Under the pieces are notes generated by a model that saw nothing but the letters and a program-made list of their open reading frames with translations, did not search any database and was not told the DNA's origin. A program made the translations under genes and the position numbers. A stretch of 64,000 bases of DNA from an uncultured Lachnospiraceae bacterium (GTDB lineage Bacteria; Bacillota; Clostridia; Lachnospirales; Lachnospiraceae), in NCBI GenBank assembly GCA_910588775.1, contig CAJURH010000001.1, positions 62,001-126,000 of the forward strand. Reading direction: 5' to 3'. Below, piece by piece: positions 27,828 to 35,713 of this stretch (positions within the stretch are counted from its first letter, which is position 1; each line of letters starts with the position of its first letter).

Positions 27828-27886
27828 CCGTTATTTGAAAAAAGGTTACATAATTTGTCAGAATGGATAATTAGGAGGATAAAAGA

Positions 27887-28897
27887 ATGGCTTTATTTGA
27901 ATCATATGAGAGAAGAGAAAAACAGATTCTGGCTAAACTGGAAGAATACGGGATTCATTCCATTGAGGAAGCGGCTGAGATCACAAAAGCCGCCGGCATG
28001 GACGTGTATAAGATCGTGGAAGGCATTCAGCCAATCTGTTTTGAAAACGCCAAATGGGCGTATACTGTGGGCGCAGCCATCGCTGTCAAAAAAGGATGCC
28101 GCCGGGCCGCAGACGCTGCAGCGGCCATTGGAGAGGGACTGCAGTCTTTTTGCATCCCTGGATCGGTAGCCGACCAGCGTAAAGTGGGCCTGGGCCATGG
28201 GAACCTGGGCAAAATGTTGCTGGAGGAATCCACGGATTGCTTCTGTTTCCTGGCTGGCCATGAGTCCTTTGCCGCTGCGGAAGGCGCCATTGGCATTGCG
28301 GAAAAAGCTAATAAAGTGCGTCAGAAACCTCTCCGGGTTATCTTAAACGGTCTTGGAAAAGATGCCGCGCAGATTATTGCCCGCATCAACGGCTTTACAT
28401 ATGTAGAGACGGATTACGATTACCATGCCGGAGAGCTGAAGGAATCTTTCCGCAAAGCATATTCCAGTGGCCCCCGCGCGAAAGTGAATTGTTATGGAGC
28501 CAACGATGTGGTGGAAGGCGTTGCCATCATGTGGAAGGAGGGCGTGGACGTGTCCATCACTGGAAACTCCACCAATCCTACCCGTTTTCAGCATCCGGTG
28601 GCCGGAACTTATAAGAAAGAGTGCGTGGAAAAAGGAAAGAAATATTTCTCCGTGGCTTCTGGCGGCGGCACCGGACGGACCTTGCACCCAGATAACATGG
28701 CAGCTGGCCCGGCTTCTTACGGTATGACCGACACCATGGGACGGATGCATTCCGACGCGCAGTTTGCCGGATCTTCTTCCGTGCCCGCCCATGTGGAAAT
28801 GATGGGGCTTATCGGTGCGGGAAATAACCCAATGGTGGGTATGACTGTGGCTGTGGCCGTTGCCGTTGAGGAAGCGGCGAAGGCTGGGAAGTTCTAA
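27887..28897 (+). CDS. GGGtGRT family protein
   Basis: A 336-residue protein carrying the motif that names the family, GGGTGRT, near residue 262. An N-terminal coiled segment precedes a Gly/Ala-rich body. Conserved Cys occur near 47, 66 and 121-123 (CFC). The function is not known; family members accompany the NifU-like gene upstream. AGGAGGATAAAAG precedes the ATG. A strong terminator follows at 28911-28958, so the two genes form a closed unit. Confidence 0.85.
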   Translation: MALFESYERREKQILAKLEEYGIHSIEEAAEITKAAGMDVYKIVEGIQPICFENAKWAYTVGAAIAVKKGCRRAADAAAAIGEGLQSFCIPGSVADQRKVGLGHGNLGKMLLEESTDCFCFLAGHESFAAAEGAIGIAEKANKVRQKPLRVILNGLGKDAAQIIARINGFTYVETDYDYHAGELKESFRKAYSSGPRAKVNCYGANDVVEGVAIMWKEGVDVSITGNSTNPTRFQHPVAGTYKKECVEKGKKYFSVASGGGTGRTLHPDNMAAGPASYGMTDTMGRMHSDAQFAGSSSVPAHVEMMGLIGAGNNPMVGMTVAVAVAVEEAAKAGKF

Positions 28898-28910
28898 GGA
28901 GCGCCGTAAA

Positions 28911-28958
28911 AAAAGGGTTTCCATTGACTGAGAAAGTGGATGGAGACCCTTTATTTTT
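28911..28958 (+). terminator. Rho-independent terminator after the GGGtGRT gene
   Basis: AAAGGGTTTCCAT pairs with ATGGAGACCCTTT (one mismatch) and is followed by ATTTTT. Confidence 0.85.
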
Positions 28959-29063
28959 GCTATCATATAGTTTGTTTTGTGAATTGCCAAGTTCGAAGAG
29001 TCTGCACATAATTTCGGATTATGCCATACTATGATATAGAAAGAGGAAAATTGGGGGTTTTAT

Positions 29064-29549
29064 ATGAATTGTGGTAATTGTTCAAAGCAAACAGATAATG
29101 GTCCCGCTCCATACACTGCGAATATTGAGCGGATGACGATGCGAAACGATAAGTTCAGGACCGCCGTTTGGACAGGATGTCATTTACAGATGACGATTAT
29201 GTGTATTCCGCCATGCGGTGAAATTGGTCTGGAATTTCATAAAGATACCGATCAGTTTATCCGGGTTGAACAGGGAAGAGCGATAGTGAAAATGGGAAAA
29301 TGCAAGGAGCAACTGGATTTTCAACGAAATCTGTGCAGGGGAGACGCCGTTTTCATACCGGCGGGAACTTGGCATAATATTGTCAATGCAGAGAGAAAAT
29401 GTTTAAAAGTTTCTTCCATCTATGCGCCGCCCAATCATCCCAAAGGAACGGTACAGCGGACGAAAACGGATGCGCAGAGGGAAGAATACGAAGTTGATGA
29501 ATGGGTTTCCAAAAGCTCTTATGCTGCGGCTGAGTGGCAAGAGGATTGA
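29064..29549 (+). CDS. Cupin-domain protein
   Basis: A single-domain cupin of 161 residues. Motif 1 is seen as GLEFHKDTDQFIRVEQG (near 53-69) and motif 2 as GDAVFIPAGTWHNIVN (near 95-110). The two His, Glu/Gln and His positions suggest a metal-binding beta barrel. The N-terminal CGNCSKQ may add a metal or disulfide site. It resembles cupins often annotated as mannose-6-phosphate isomerase-like; the activity is not predictable. Its terminator at 29571-29616 separates it from queH. Confidence 0.85.
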   Translation: MNCGNCSKQTDNGPAPYTANIERMTMRNDKFRTAVWTGCHLQMTIMCIPPCGEIGLEFHKDTDQFIRVEQGRAIVKMGKCKEQLDFQRNLCRGDAVFIPAGTWHNIVNAERKCLKVSSIYAPPNHPKGTVQRTKTDAQREEYEVDEWVSKSSYAAAEWQED

Positions 29550-29570
29550 GCAGAGTCTTATTTCGGTATG

Positions 29571-29616
29571 CGCCCAGGGTGGGAGGAAAGCTCTCGTCCT
29601 GGGCAGTTTTGATTTT
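29571..29616 (+). terminator. Rho-independent terminator after the cupin gene
   Basis: GCCCAGG (29572-29578) pairs with CCTGGGC (29598-29604), followed by AGTTTTGATTTT. Confidence 0.7.
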
Positions 29617-29643
29617 AGATGCGATTCGGTTTACGATTTCCTA

Positions 29644-29672
29644 TTGAATTTCTATATTTTTCTAAGTATACT
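29644..29672 (+). promoter_or_regulatory. Sigma-A-type promoter of queH
   Basis: TTGAAT (29644-29649), a 17-base spacer and TATACT (29667-29672). It supports a queH start well downstream of the longest open frame. Confidence 0.6.
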
Positions 29673-29712
29673 ATATCATATGTACAAGCATAGGATCGAT
29701 GGGAAAGGTAGG

Positions 29713-30336
29713 ATGCATCGAGTGAATAAAGTCAATTATCAGATTCAATTAGATAAGATTTTGGATAGATTAAAGGAAGAAAACGCGGCTCCCAGGCTGC
29801 TTCTTCACAGTTGTTGCGCGCCTTGCAGCAGTTATGTGTTGGAATATTTGTCCAATTATTTTCGCATTACAGTATTTTATTATAATCCTAATATTTCGCC
29901 GGAGCGGGAGTACATCCAGCGGGTGCAGGAGTTGAGGCGGTTAATCGGGGAGATGCCTTTTCGCTATCCGGTGTGTTTTCAGGAGGGCGCATACGAGCCG
30001 GATCGGTTCTATGAGATGGCAAAGGGAATGGAGCATCTGCCGGAAGGCCAGGAGAGATGTTTCGCCTGTTACAGGCTGCGGCTTCAGGAGGCGGCTTTAG
30101 CGGGCAAGGAAGGGAATTATGACTATTTTACCACAACTTTAAGCATCAGCCCTTTGAAAAACGCGCAGAAACTCAATGAAATTGGAAATCAGGTGGGAGA
30201 GGAGCGGGGGATTGCGTATCTGCCTTCTGATTTTAAGAAGCGGGGCGGATATAACCGTTCGCTGGAATTGTCCGCCCAATACCATCTTTACAGGCAGAAT
30301 TACTGTGGCTGTGTATTTTCAAAGAGAGAAGATTAG
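29713..30336 (+). CDS. queH: Epoxyqueuosine reductase QueH
   Basis: Last step of queuosine synthesis in tRNA, replacing QueG in many anaerobes. It has 207 residues from ATG 29713 (GGTAGG just before), which gives the normal family length. The longer open frame from 29422 reads through the cupin gene and the promoter, so it is wrong. The metal and Fe-S cysteines are visible: HSCCAPCSSY near 39-46, CFACYRLR near 117-124, and the C-terminal NYCGCVFS. No other que genes are in the window. Confidence 0.92.
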   Translation: MHRVNKVNYQIQLDKILDRLKEENAAPRLLLHSCCAPCSSYVLEYLSNYFRITVFYYNPNISPEREYIQRVQELRRLIGEMPFRYPVCFQEGAYEPDRFYEMAKGMEHLPEGQERCFACYRLRLQEAALAGKEGNYDYFTTTLSISPLKNAQKLNEIGNQVGEERGIAYLPSDFKKRGGYNRSLELSAQYHLYRQNYCGCVFSKRED

Positions 30337-30356
30337 TTTTTTAGGGGAAAATATAT

Positions 30357-31535
30357 ATGAAGAGATATTATAAGGGGTTATTGTGGTTTCTTGTGGCGGT
30401 TGCGCTTACCTGCATGGGGGGATGCGGGTATGTGAAACGCACAGTGGAGACGGCCAGAGAGACCATGGAGGCGGCCAGGAAGAGGGTTCAGACGCCTACG
30501 GTTACGGAGGAACCAGTGGCCGAGACGGATGGCGTGCATCAGGAGTATTATTTTAAACAGCTGTCCTTGAATGAGAAACGGACGTATCGCCAGCTTTTGG
30601 AAGGGATACTGGCGTTTGAGGAGGAGATTCTGTTAAGCGATACGGACAATGACGCCATTGACAAGGCATACCGGGCGCTTTTAAAGGATCACCAGGAGCT
30701 TTTCTGGGTGCACAATGGAAAGACTTATTATAAGACCATTAACAAGTCTGATACGGTTTTTGCGCCTTCTTATGGATGCACCCAGGAGGAAGCCGCCCCG
30801 GTGCAGACCTATATGGAGCAGGCATACCAGCAGGTGGCGGCTTCGCTTCCGGAGGGCTGCGGAGCATACGATAAAATACGCACGGTTTACGATTATGTGA
30901 TTGGGCGTACGGATTATGTGGTAAATGAAAACGATCAGAACATTGCCGGCGTGTTTGCTCAGGGACAGGCTGTCTGCGCCGGCTATGCAGGGGCGGTGCA
31001 GTATCTTCTGGAAAGGCTGGACGTGGAGTCTATCTACGTGTCCGGGGAAACAAAAATGTCATCGGGCGGACACGCCTGGAATATAGTAAATATAGATGGG
31101 AATTACTATTATGTGGACGCCACCAACGGAGATCAGCCCACGCTTCTGGGATTGGAAGGAACGGTTCCACTGTATGATTATCTGGCGCCTTTTCCAGAAG
31201 AATATAGTCAGATTTGCTGGCCAGATGAGGAGTTTCGCCTGCCGGCGTGCACAGCCGTGGATTACAATTACTATATGATGAATGGAAGCTGTTTTCCCAA
31301 CTACGACTGGGATACGTTATACGGCTATTTTATTTCCCAGATTGATCAGGGGCTGCATCTGATTCGGGTAAAATTCACGGACGCGGGCAGTTACCAGGCG
31401 GCTTACACGGACTTGATCGGCAATGGACGGATTGAGGAGATAGCCAGGTATTATATGGATAAACAGGGGATTCCCCAGGTGGAATATCATTATAGTAATA
31501 TGGATGATTTATTGACTTTGTATGTACTGTTGTGA
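30357..31535 (+). CDS. Transglutaminase-like domain lipoprotein
   Basis: A 392-residue secreted lipoprotein: signal peptide with lipobox CMGGC (lipid Cys near 23), a charged linker, then a transglutaminase/protease-like core. The catalytic triad pattern is visible as GQAVCAGYAGAV (Cys near 206), GGHAWNIVNI (His near 240) and YYYVDATNGDQ (Asp near 255). The family includes cell-surface peptidases and amidases acting on wall or protein substrates; the substrate is unknown. It starts 20 bases after queH behind AGGGGAAAA and is followed closely by the DUF4203 gene. Confidence 0.85.
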   Translation: MKRYYKGLLWFLVAVALTCMGGCGYVKRTVETARETMEAARKRVQTPTVTEEPVAETDGVHQEYYFKQLSLNEKRTYRQLLEGILAFEEEILLSDTDNDAIDKAYRALLKDHQELFWVHNGKTYYKTINKSDTVFAPSYGCTQEEAAPVQTYMEQAYQQVAASLPEGCGAYDKIRTVYDYVIGRTDYVVNENDQNIAGVFAQGQAVCAGYAGAVQYLLERLDVESIYVSGETKMSSGGHAWNIVNIDGNYYYVDATNGDQPTLLGLEGTVPLYDYLAPFPEEYSQICWPDEEFRLPACTAVDYNYYMMNGSCFPNYDWDTLYGYFISQIDQGLHLIRVKFTDAGSYQAAYTDLIGNGRIEEIARYYMDKQGIPQVEYHYSNMDDLLTLYVLL

Positions 31536-31548
31536 CAGGCGGTGATTT

Positions 31549-32160
31549 ATGGAAGAAGTATTGGAATATTTGTCCATGCTGGCCAATGAGATAGGAAGCG
31601 TGCAGATAAGCACAGCGGCAGTCACGCTGGCATTGGGCATTTTAAACTGCTTTTTTGGGTACCGTTTGATGAAAGCGTGGATTGGGCTGGCTGGGTTCGT
31701 GTTGGGCGCATCGCTGGCCTATTCTCTGGCTTCCCATTACACCAGAAACAGCCTGGTGCAGATTGTGGCCATTGTGGCCATCGGGCTGCCTATGGGGCTT
31801 TTGGCGTTTCATATTTACCGGCTGGGCGTCTTTTTGCTGTGTACAGGCATAGGCGCCACAGCGGCTAGCGTTGCCCTGCAGCCCGGGGATTCTCTGAAGT
31901 TTCTGCTCTGTCTGGGCATAGGCATTTTACTGGGGCTTTTGGGCATGGCTTTTGTAAAGCCCATGGTGATTCTAAGCACTGCTTTTGGAGGTGGGTTTTC
32001 CATTGCTGCGGCCCTAGCGGGAATTTTGAAAAGACAGGGGGAAATGAAAATCCTGATTCTGGGGACAGCGCTTTTCGTAGCGGGAATCGTGGTGCAGGCG
32101 CTGTCCACCAGGACAATGTCCACAAGGAACCAGGATGAAATGGAACAGAATTCGAATTAA
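31549..32160 (+). CDS. DUF4203 multi-pass membrane protein
   Basis: A 203-residue membrane protein with about seven closely spaced helices rich in Gly and Ala (residues 20-190), matching the DUF4203/TM7S3-TMEM198-like fold family. The function in bacteria is unknown. It starts 13 bases after the lipoprotein gene (AGGCGG before it), so the two are likely co-transcribed. Its stop region overlaps the convergent ABC-F gene by 4 bases. Confidence 0.8.
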   Translation: MEEVLEYLSMLANEIGSVQISTAAVTLALGILNCFFGYRLMKAWIGLAGFVLGASLAYSLASHYTRNSLVQIVAIVAIGLPMGLLAFHIYRLGVFLLCTGIGATAASVALQPGDSLKFLLCLGIGILLGLLGMAFVKPMVILSTAFGGGFSIAAALAGILKRQGEMKILILGTALFVAGIVVQALSTRTMSTRNQDEMEQNSN

Positions 32161-33788
32161 TTGTCTTCTTCTTTCATGGTGTAAATATGGCGTTTCTTGG
32201 CCATCTCGTCGCTGGCCAAGTATTCGTCGTAACTGGTGATCTTATCGATCAGCGTGCCGCCTGGAAGGATCTCCATAATCCGGTTGGCGGTGGTCTGTAC
32301 AAACTGGTGATCGTGAGAGGCGAAAAGGATCACGCCGGGGAATTTAATCAGTCCGTTGTTCAGCGCCGTGATGGCTTCCATGTCCAGATGGTTGGTGGGC
32401 TCATCCAGAATCAGGATGTTGGAACCGGAAATCATCATTTTGGACAGAAGGCAGCGGACTTTCTCCCCTCCAGAGAGTACTTTTACCCTTTTTACGCCGT
32501 CTTCCCCGGCGAATAGCATCCGTCCTAAGAATCCCCGCACGTACGTGGCGTCTTTGATTTCGGAATACTGAGTCAGCCAGTCGGCAATGGTCAGGTCGTT
32601 GTTGAACTCGGCCGTGCTGTCCTTGGGAAAATAGGACCGGGATGTGGTTACGCCCCATTTATAATAGCCTTCGTCTGGCTCCATCTCACCCATCAGAATC
32701 TGGAACAACGTGGTCTTCGCCCGCTCATGGGAACCCACAAACGCCACTTTATCATCGTGGCCCAGGGTGAAGGTCAGGTTATCCAAAAGCTTCTCCCCGT
32801 CGATGGTTTTGGAGAGATTTTCCACCATCAGCACTTCATTGCCGATTTCCCGGTTGGGCCGAAAATCAATATAAGGATATTTCCGGCTGGATGGGCGCAT
32901 CTCGTCCAGCTGGATTTTCTCCAGGGCCCGCTTACGGGAAGTGGCCTGCTTGGACTTGGAAGCGTTGGCGCTGAATCGGGAGATGAATTCTTGCAGCTCT
33001 TTGATTTTCTCTTCTTTTTTCTTATTGGCTTCTTTCATCTGCTTGATCAGGAGCTGGCTGGATTCAAACCAGAAGTCGTAGTTGCCCGCATAGAGCTGGA
33101 TTTTCCCATAGTCGATGTCGGCGGTGTGGGTGCAGACTTTGTTCAGGAAATACCGGTCGTGTGACACCACAATGACCGTGTTGGAAAAGTCAATCAGGAA
33201 TTCTTCCAGCCATTCAATGGCGTTTAAGTCCAGGTGGTTGGTGGGCTCATCCAGCAGCAGGATATCCGGGTTGCCGAACAAGGCTTGCGCCAGAAGCACT
33301 TTCACCTTCAGGCTTCCTTCCAGATCCTTCATCAGGGTATAGTGATGCTCTGTGTCCACGCCCAGCCCATTTAATAAGGAAGCCGCGTCGGACTCAGCCT
33401 CCCAGCCGTTCATCTCCGCAAATTCTCCTTCCAGCTCACTGGCGCGGATGCCGTCTTCATCGGTGAAATCTTCCTTGGCGTAGATGGCGTCTTTTTCCGT
33501 TTTCACATCGTAGAGATGTTGGTTGCCCATGATAACCGTGTCCAGAACCTGGTACTGGTCGTATTTAAAATGATCCTGCTGCAAAAAAGACAGCCGCTGT
33601 CCAGGGGTGATGACGATATCCCCTTTTGTAGCCTCCAACTGCCCAGATAAAATCTTCAGAAAAGTGGACTTTCCGGCTCCGTTGGCGCCGATTAGGCCAT
33701 AGCAGTTGCCTTCTGTGAATTTGATATTCACATCTTCAAATAAAGCTTTTTTGCCGATGCGCAAAGTTACGTTATTAGCTGAAATCAT
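32157..33788 (-). CDS. ABC-F family ATPase, YkpA/YbiT-like
   Basis: Soluble tandem ATPase of 543 residues that acts on ribosomes rather than in transport. The first cassette has Walker A GANGAGKS (near 36-43) and LLLDEPTNHLD. The linker near 250-290 is charged and helical (P-site tRNA interaction motif region). The second cassette has a degenerate Walker A (VGSHERAKTT), signature VLSGGEKVR and ILDEPTNHLD. The first signature reads LEGSLKVKVLLA, also degenerate; both changes are usual in the YkpA/YbiT branch. There is no evidence that it is an antibiotic-resistance type. Confidence 0.92.
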   Translation of the reverse strand: MISANNVTLRIGKKALFEDVNIKFTEGNCYGLIGANGAGKSTFLKILSGQLEATKGDIVITPGQRLSFLQQDHFKYDQYQVLDTVIMGNQHLYDVKTEKDAIYAKEDFTDEDGIRASELEGEFAEMNGWEAESDAASLLNGLGVDTEHHYTLMKDLEGSLKVKVLLAQALFGNPDILLLDEPTNHLDLNAIEWLEEFLIDFSNTVIVVSHDRYFLNKVCTHTADIDYGKIQLYAGNYDFWFESSQLLIKQMKEANKKKEEKIKELQEFISRFSANASKSKQATSRKRALEKIQLDEMRPSSRKYPYIDFRPNREIGNEVLMVENLSKTIDGEKLLDNLTFTLGHDDKVAFVGSHERAKTTLFQILMGEMEPDEGYYKWGVTTSRSYFPKDSTAEFNNDLTIADWLTQYSEIKDATYVRGFLGRMLFAGEDGVKRVKVLSGGEKVRCLLSKMMISGSNILILDEPTNHLDMEAITALNNGLIKFPGVILFASHDHQFVQTTANRIMEILPGGTLIDKITSYDEYLASDEMAKKRHIYTMKEEDN

Positions 33789-33873
33789 ATGCGAACCTCA
33801 TTTATATTTTCTATGTTTATAATAACAACTCTATTTATTTTACCGTAAATTGGAGAATATGCAAGACTTAATT

Positions 33874-33902
33874 TTGACAGACGGGGAAAAATATGTTATG
33901 TT
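33874..33902 (+). promoter_or_regulatory. Sigma-A-type promoter of the CcdA-like gene
   Basis: TTGACA (33874-33879), a 17-base spacer and TATGTT (33897-33902). It implies a leader of about 155 bases before the coding start. No convincing structure or gene is seen in that leader. Confidence 0.6.
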
Positions 33903-34063
33903 GTTTCAGACACGTTTTTTATATTTAGGAAGTTTTGCCAAACGGCTGGCTTTCATATTCATAGATGAAGAAGTCTGTGAAGGAGAGATGCGCAATGTGT
34001 TTTCCTGGAAGTTTCCCGTAGCTGGGTTTTCGGGGCCGTTCGCATTTAGAAATGGAGGAAATT

Positions 34064-34756
34064 ATGAATGAGTGGCTGGAAACCATCGCCCGGTTATTGA
34101 ACCAAAATGTGTGGATTGCGCCTGTGCTGTGTCTGGCAGCGGGAGTGATTACATCATTTACACCCTGCTCCTTGTCCACAATTCCAATGGTGCTGACTTA
34201 TGTGGGCGCCACGGCTAAGGAGAATCTGGGGCGGGCGTTTTCCATTTCCCTTACCATGGCATTGGGGATGGCCTGCACTTTTGGCGTCTTTGGCTCTATC
34301 GCGTCTGCCATCGGCCATGTGATGCATCACGCAGGGGAATGGTGGAGTATCCTTTTGGGGATTCTGATGATCTTAATGGCGTTGCAGACATGGGGGGTTA
34401 TACATATCGTCCCGCATGTTCATCTGGAAGGGGATAACAAGAAAAAAGGATACATTGGAGCGTTTTTGACAGGCGCCTTAGGTGGCGTTTTCGCCTCTCA
34501 TTGCGCAACTCCGGTTATGATTGCTTTGCTGGCCATGGTGGCAAAAGCGGACAAGGGAACCCTGTGGGGGATTTTTCTGATGATTCTCTATGCAGTGGGA
34601 CATAGCGTGCTGATGGTTGCGGCGGGCACGGCTTACAGCAGCATGGAAGCCATCATCAACAATGAGAAATATTTGAGAGCTGGGAATATTTTGAAAACTG
34701 TGCTGGGATTTGTGATTCTGGCAGTGGGCTTAGTGATTATATTTTTCCGGGAATAA
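34064..34756 (+). CDS. CcdA/DsbD-type thiol-redox membrane protein
   Basis: A 230-residue membrane protein with six helices that would pass reducing power across the membrane. The two redox cysteines of the family are seen in SFTPCSLSTIPM (near 32) and FASHCATPVM (near 148), each next to a Pro as expected. ATG 34064 follows ATGGAGGAAATT; the first ATG of the open frame, 34052, lies inside that site. No thioredoxin-like partner is adjacent. The Rrf2 regulator gene follows by 24 bases and may control it. Confidence 0.88.
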   Translation: MNEWLETIARLLNQNVWIAPVLCLAAGVITSFTPCSLSTIPMVLTYVGATAKENLGRAFSISLTMALGMACTFGVFGSIASAIGHVMHHAGEWWSILLGILMILMALQTWGVIHIVPHVHLEGDNKKKGYIGAFLTGALGGVFASHCATPVMIALLAMVAKADKGTLWGIFLMILYAVGHSVLMVAAGTAYSSMEAIINNEKYLRAGNILKTVLGFVILAVGLVIIFFRE

Positions 34757-34780
34757 AATTCGGAAGGGAATGTGTGGGAA

Positions 34781-35188
34781 ATGTTTATTACCAGAGAATG
34801 TGATTATGCAGTTCGGGTAATCCGGGCTTTGGTGGACGAAGAGCGCTTAAGCGTGGGAGAGATTTGCAAAAGGGAGGAGATTACGGCTCCTTTTGCCTAT
34901 AAGATACTCAAAAAGCTGCAGACGGCGAAGATTGTAAAAGGCTTTCGGGGCGTGCACGGGGGCTATGCGCTGGAAAAATTCCCGGATGAGATTACGCTTT
35001 TGGATATTTACCAGGCCATTGATCCGGAAATGTTTCTGGTGGAATGCTTAAACCCCCAGAAGAAATGCAGCCGCGACGGGGCCGGCGGGATGCCCTGCCA
35101 GGTGCACCGGGAACTGGAATCTATCCAGAAAGAGCTGTATAGCCTTTTATCTGAAAAATCTCTGGAAAAAATTCTGAACCAGGAATAG
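34781..35188 (+). CDS. Rrf2-family transcriptional regulator
   Basis: A 135-residue winged-helix regulator of the Rrf2/IscR family. The N-terminal helix-turn-helix region (ECDYAVRVIRAL, then TAPFAYKILKKLQ) is clear. The C-terminal half has three Cys (CLNPQKKC and PCQVH) in the place used by IscR-like proteins to hold an Fe-S cluster, so redox or iron sensing is likely. ATG 34781 was chosen because FITRECDY begins the family; an upstream GTG at 34772 is possible. Co-transcription with the CcdA-like gene fits redox control. Confidence 0.85.
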   Translation: MFITRECDYAVRVIRALVDEERLSVGEICKREEITAPFAYKILKKLQTAKIVKGFRGVHGGYALEKFPDEITLLDIYQAIDPEMFLVECLNPQKKCSRDGAGGMPCQVHRELESIQKELYSLLSEKSLEKILNQE

Positions 35189-35223
35189 CGGCGGCTTATG
35201 GGGAAATACTATCAAAAATCTTA

Positions 35224-35253
35224 TTGGACACACTTCCCAAAATATGGTATGAT
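35224..35253 (+). promoter_or_regulatory. Sigma-A-type promoter of the PFOR leader
   Basis: TTGGAC/TGGACA (35224-35230) and TATGAT (35248-35253) with a 17-18 base spacer. Transcription would start near 35260, leaving a leader of about 450 bases before the PFOR gene. Confidence 0.6.
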
Positions 35254-35270
35254 TTATGCAGTAAAAGGCG

Positions 35271-35609
35271 ATGTCTGCGAAAGCAGGCATTCAGACTGTA
35301 GACAAAGCGATTTTTCAATAGGATTCCAAACCGGAACGCCATCAGAAGCAGCCGCCTGTGTTCATGCAGACTTTTAAAGGCGACGCGTGACTGAACGAAC
35401 TGTCAACTGTGGCTAACGGCGTTCAGGGGAGCTTTCACGCTAAAACTGCCTTCGGGAAAAGTCAGCCTGGAGACAGGCGGCCGTTTCTGGCGTTTAGCAT
35501 ACGGATCATTCGATGGCGCTCCCATGGATGAATAATGTTTGAGAAAAGGATATATTTTAGGGAATATGGGCATTGTCTACGGTCTGCAATGTCTGCGAGA
35601 GCAGGCATT
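35271..35609 (+). ncRNA. Candidate structured leader RNA (or palindromic repeat element) before PFOR
   Basis: The 525-base gap 35189-35713 holds no gene but dense pairing. A hairpin at 35271-35290 (ATGTCTGC, GAAA loop, GCAGGCAT) is repeated at 35588-35609 with a GAGA loop. Just inside them, 35292-35305 pairs with 35573-35586. If the hairpins open, 35283-35305 pairs with 35573-35596 over 23 base pairs with one bulge and two G-U pairs. Inside: GCGTGA 35385-35390 with TCACGC 35435-35440; CTGAACG 35391-35397 with CGTTCAG 35420-35426; CC-TTCG-GG near 35448-35456; GCCTG-GAGA-CAGGC 35465-35478; GCTAAA 35439-35444 with TTTAGC 35493-35498. GNRA and UUCG loops favour RNA function. No Rfam class was recognised. 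Confidence 0.6.
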
Positions 35610-35713
35610 TTCTGATTACTTTGGGACTCCAGTTTGTATGCTATATGTGGACAGCAGTAGCAGCAGTTTTGGGGTATGTAATGTTTTTATCATTTTCTAA
35701 GGAGGAAAGAAAA

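Noticed and set aside
29422..29712. Long N-terminal extension of QueH
   Set aside because: It overlaps the cupin gene, its terminator and the queH promoter; family length matches the start at 29713.
33850..34071. 73-codon frame and an 18-codon CxxC peptide (from 33964) in the CcdA-like leader
   Set aside because: No ribosome binding site at the first, and the second is too short to distinguish from chance.
35271..35609. Known riboswitch, tmRNA, 6S, SRP or RNase P RNA before PFOR
   Set aside because: None of the conserved signatures of these RNAs that I can recall (for example the RNase P GAGGAAAGTCC box or the TPP box) is present.
35573..35713. N-terminal extension of PFOR (47 codons)
   Set aside because: It would translate the leader hairpins, has no ribosome binding site and no conserved sequence; ATG 35714 has a perfect site.
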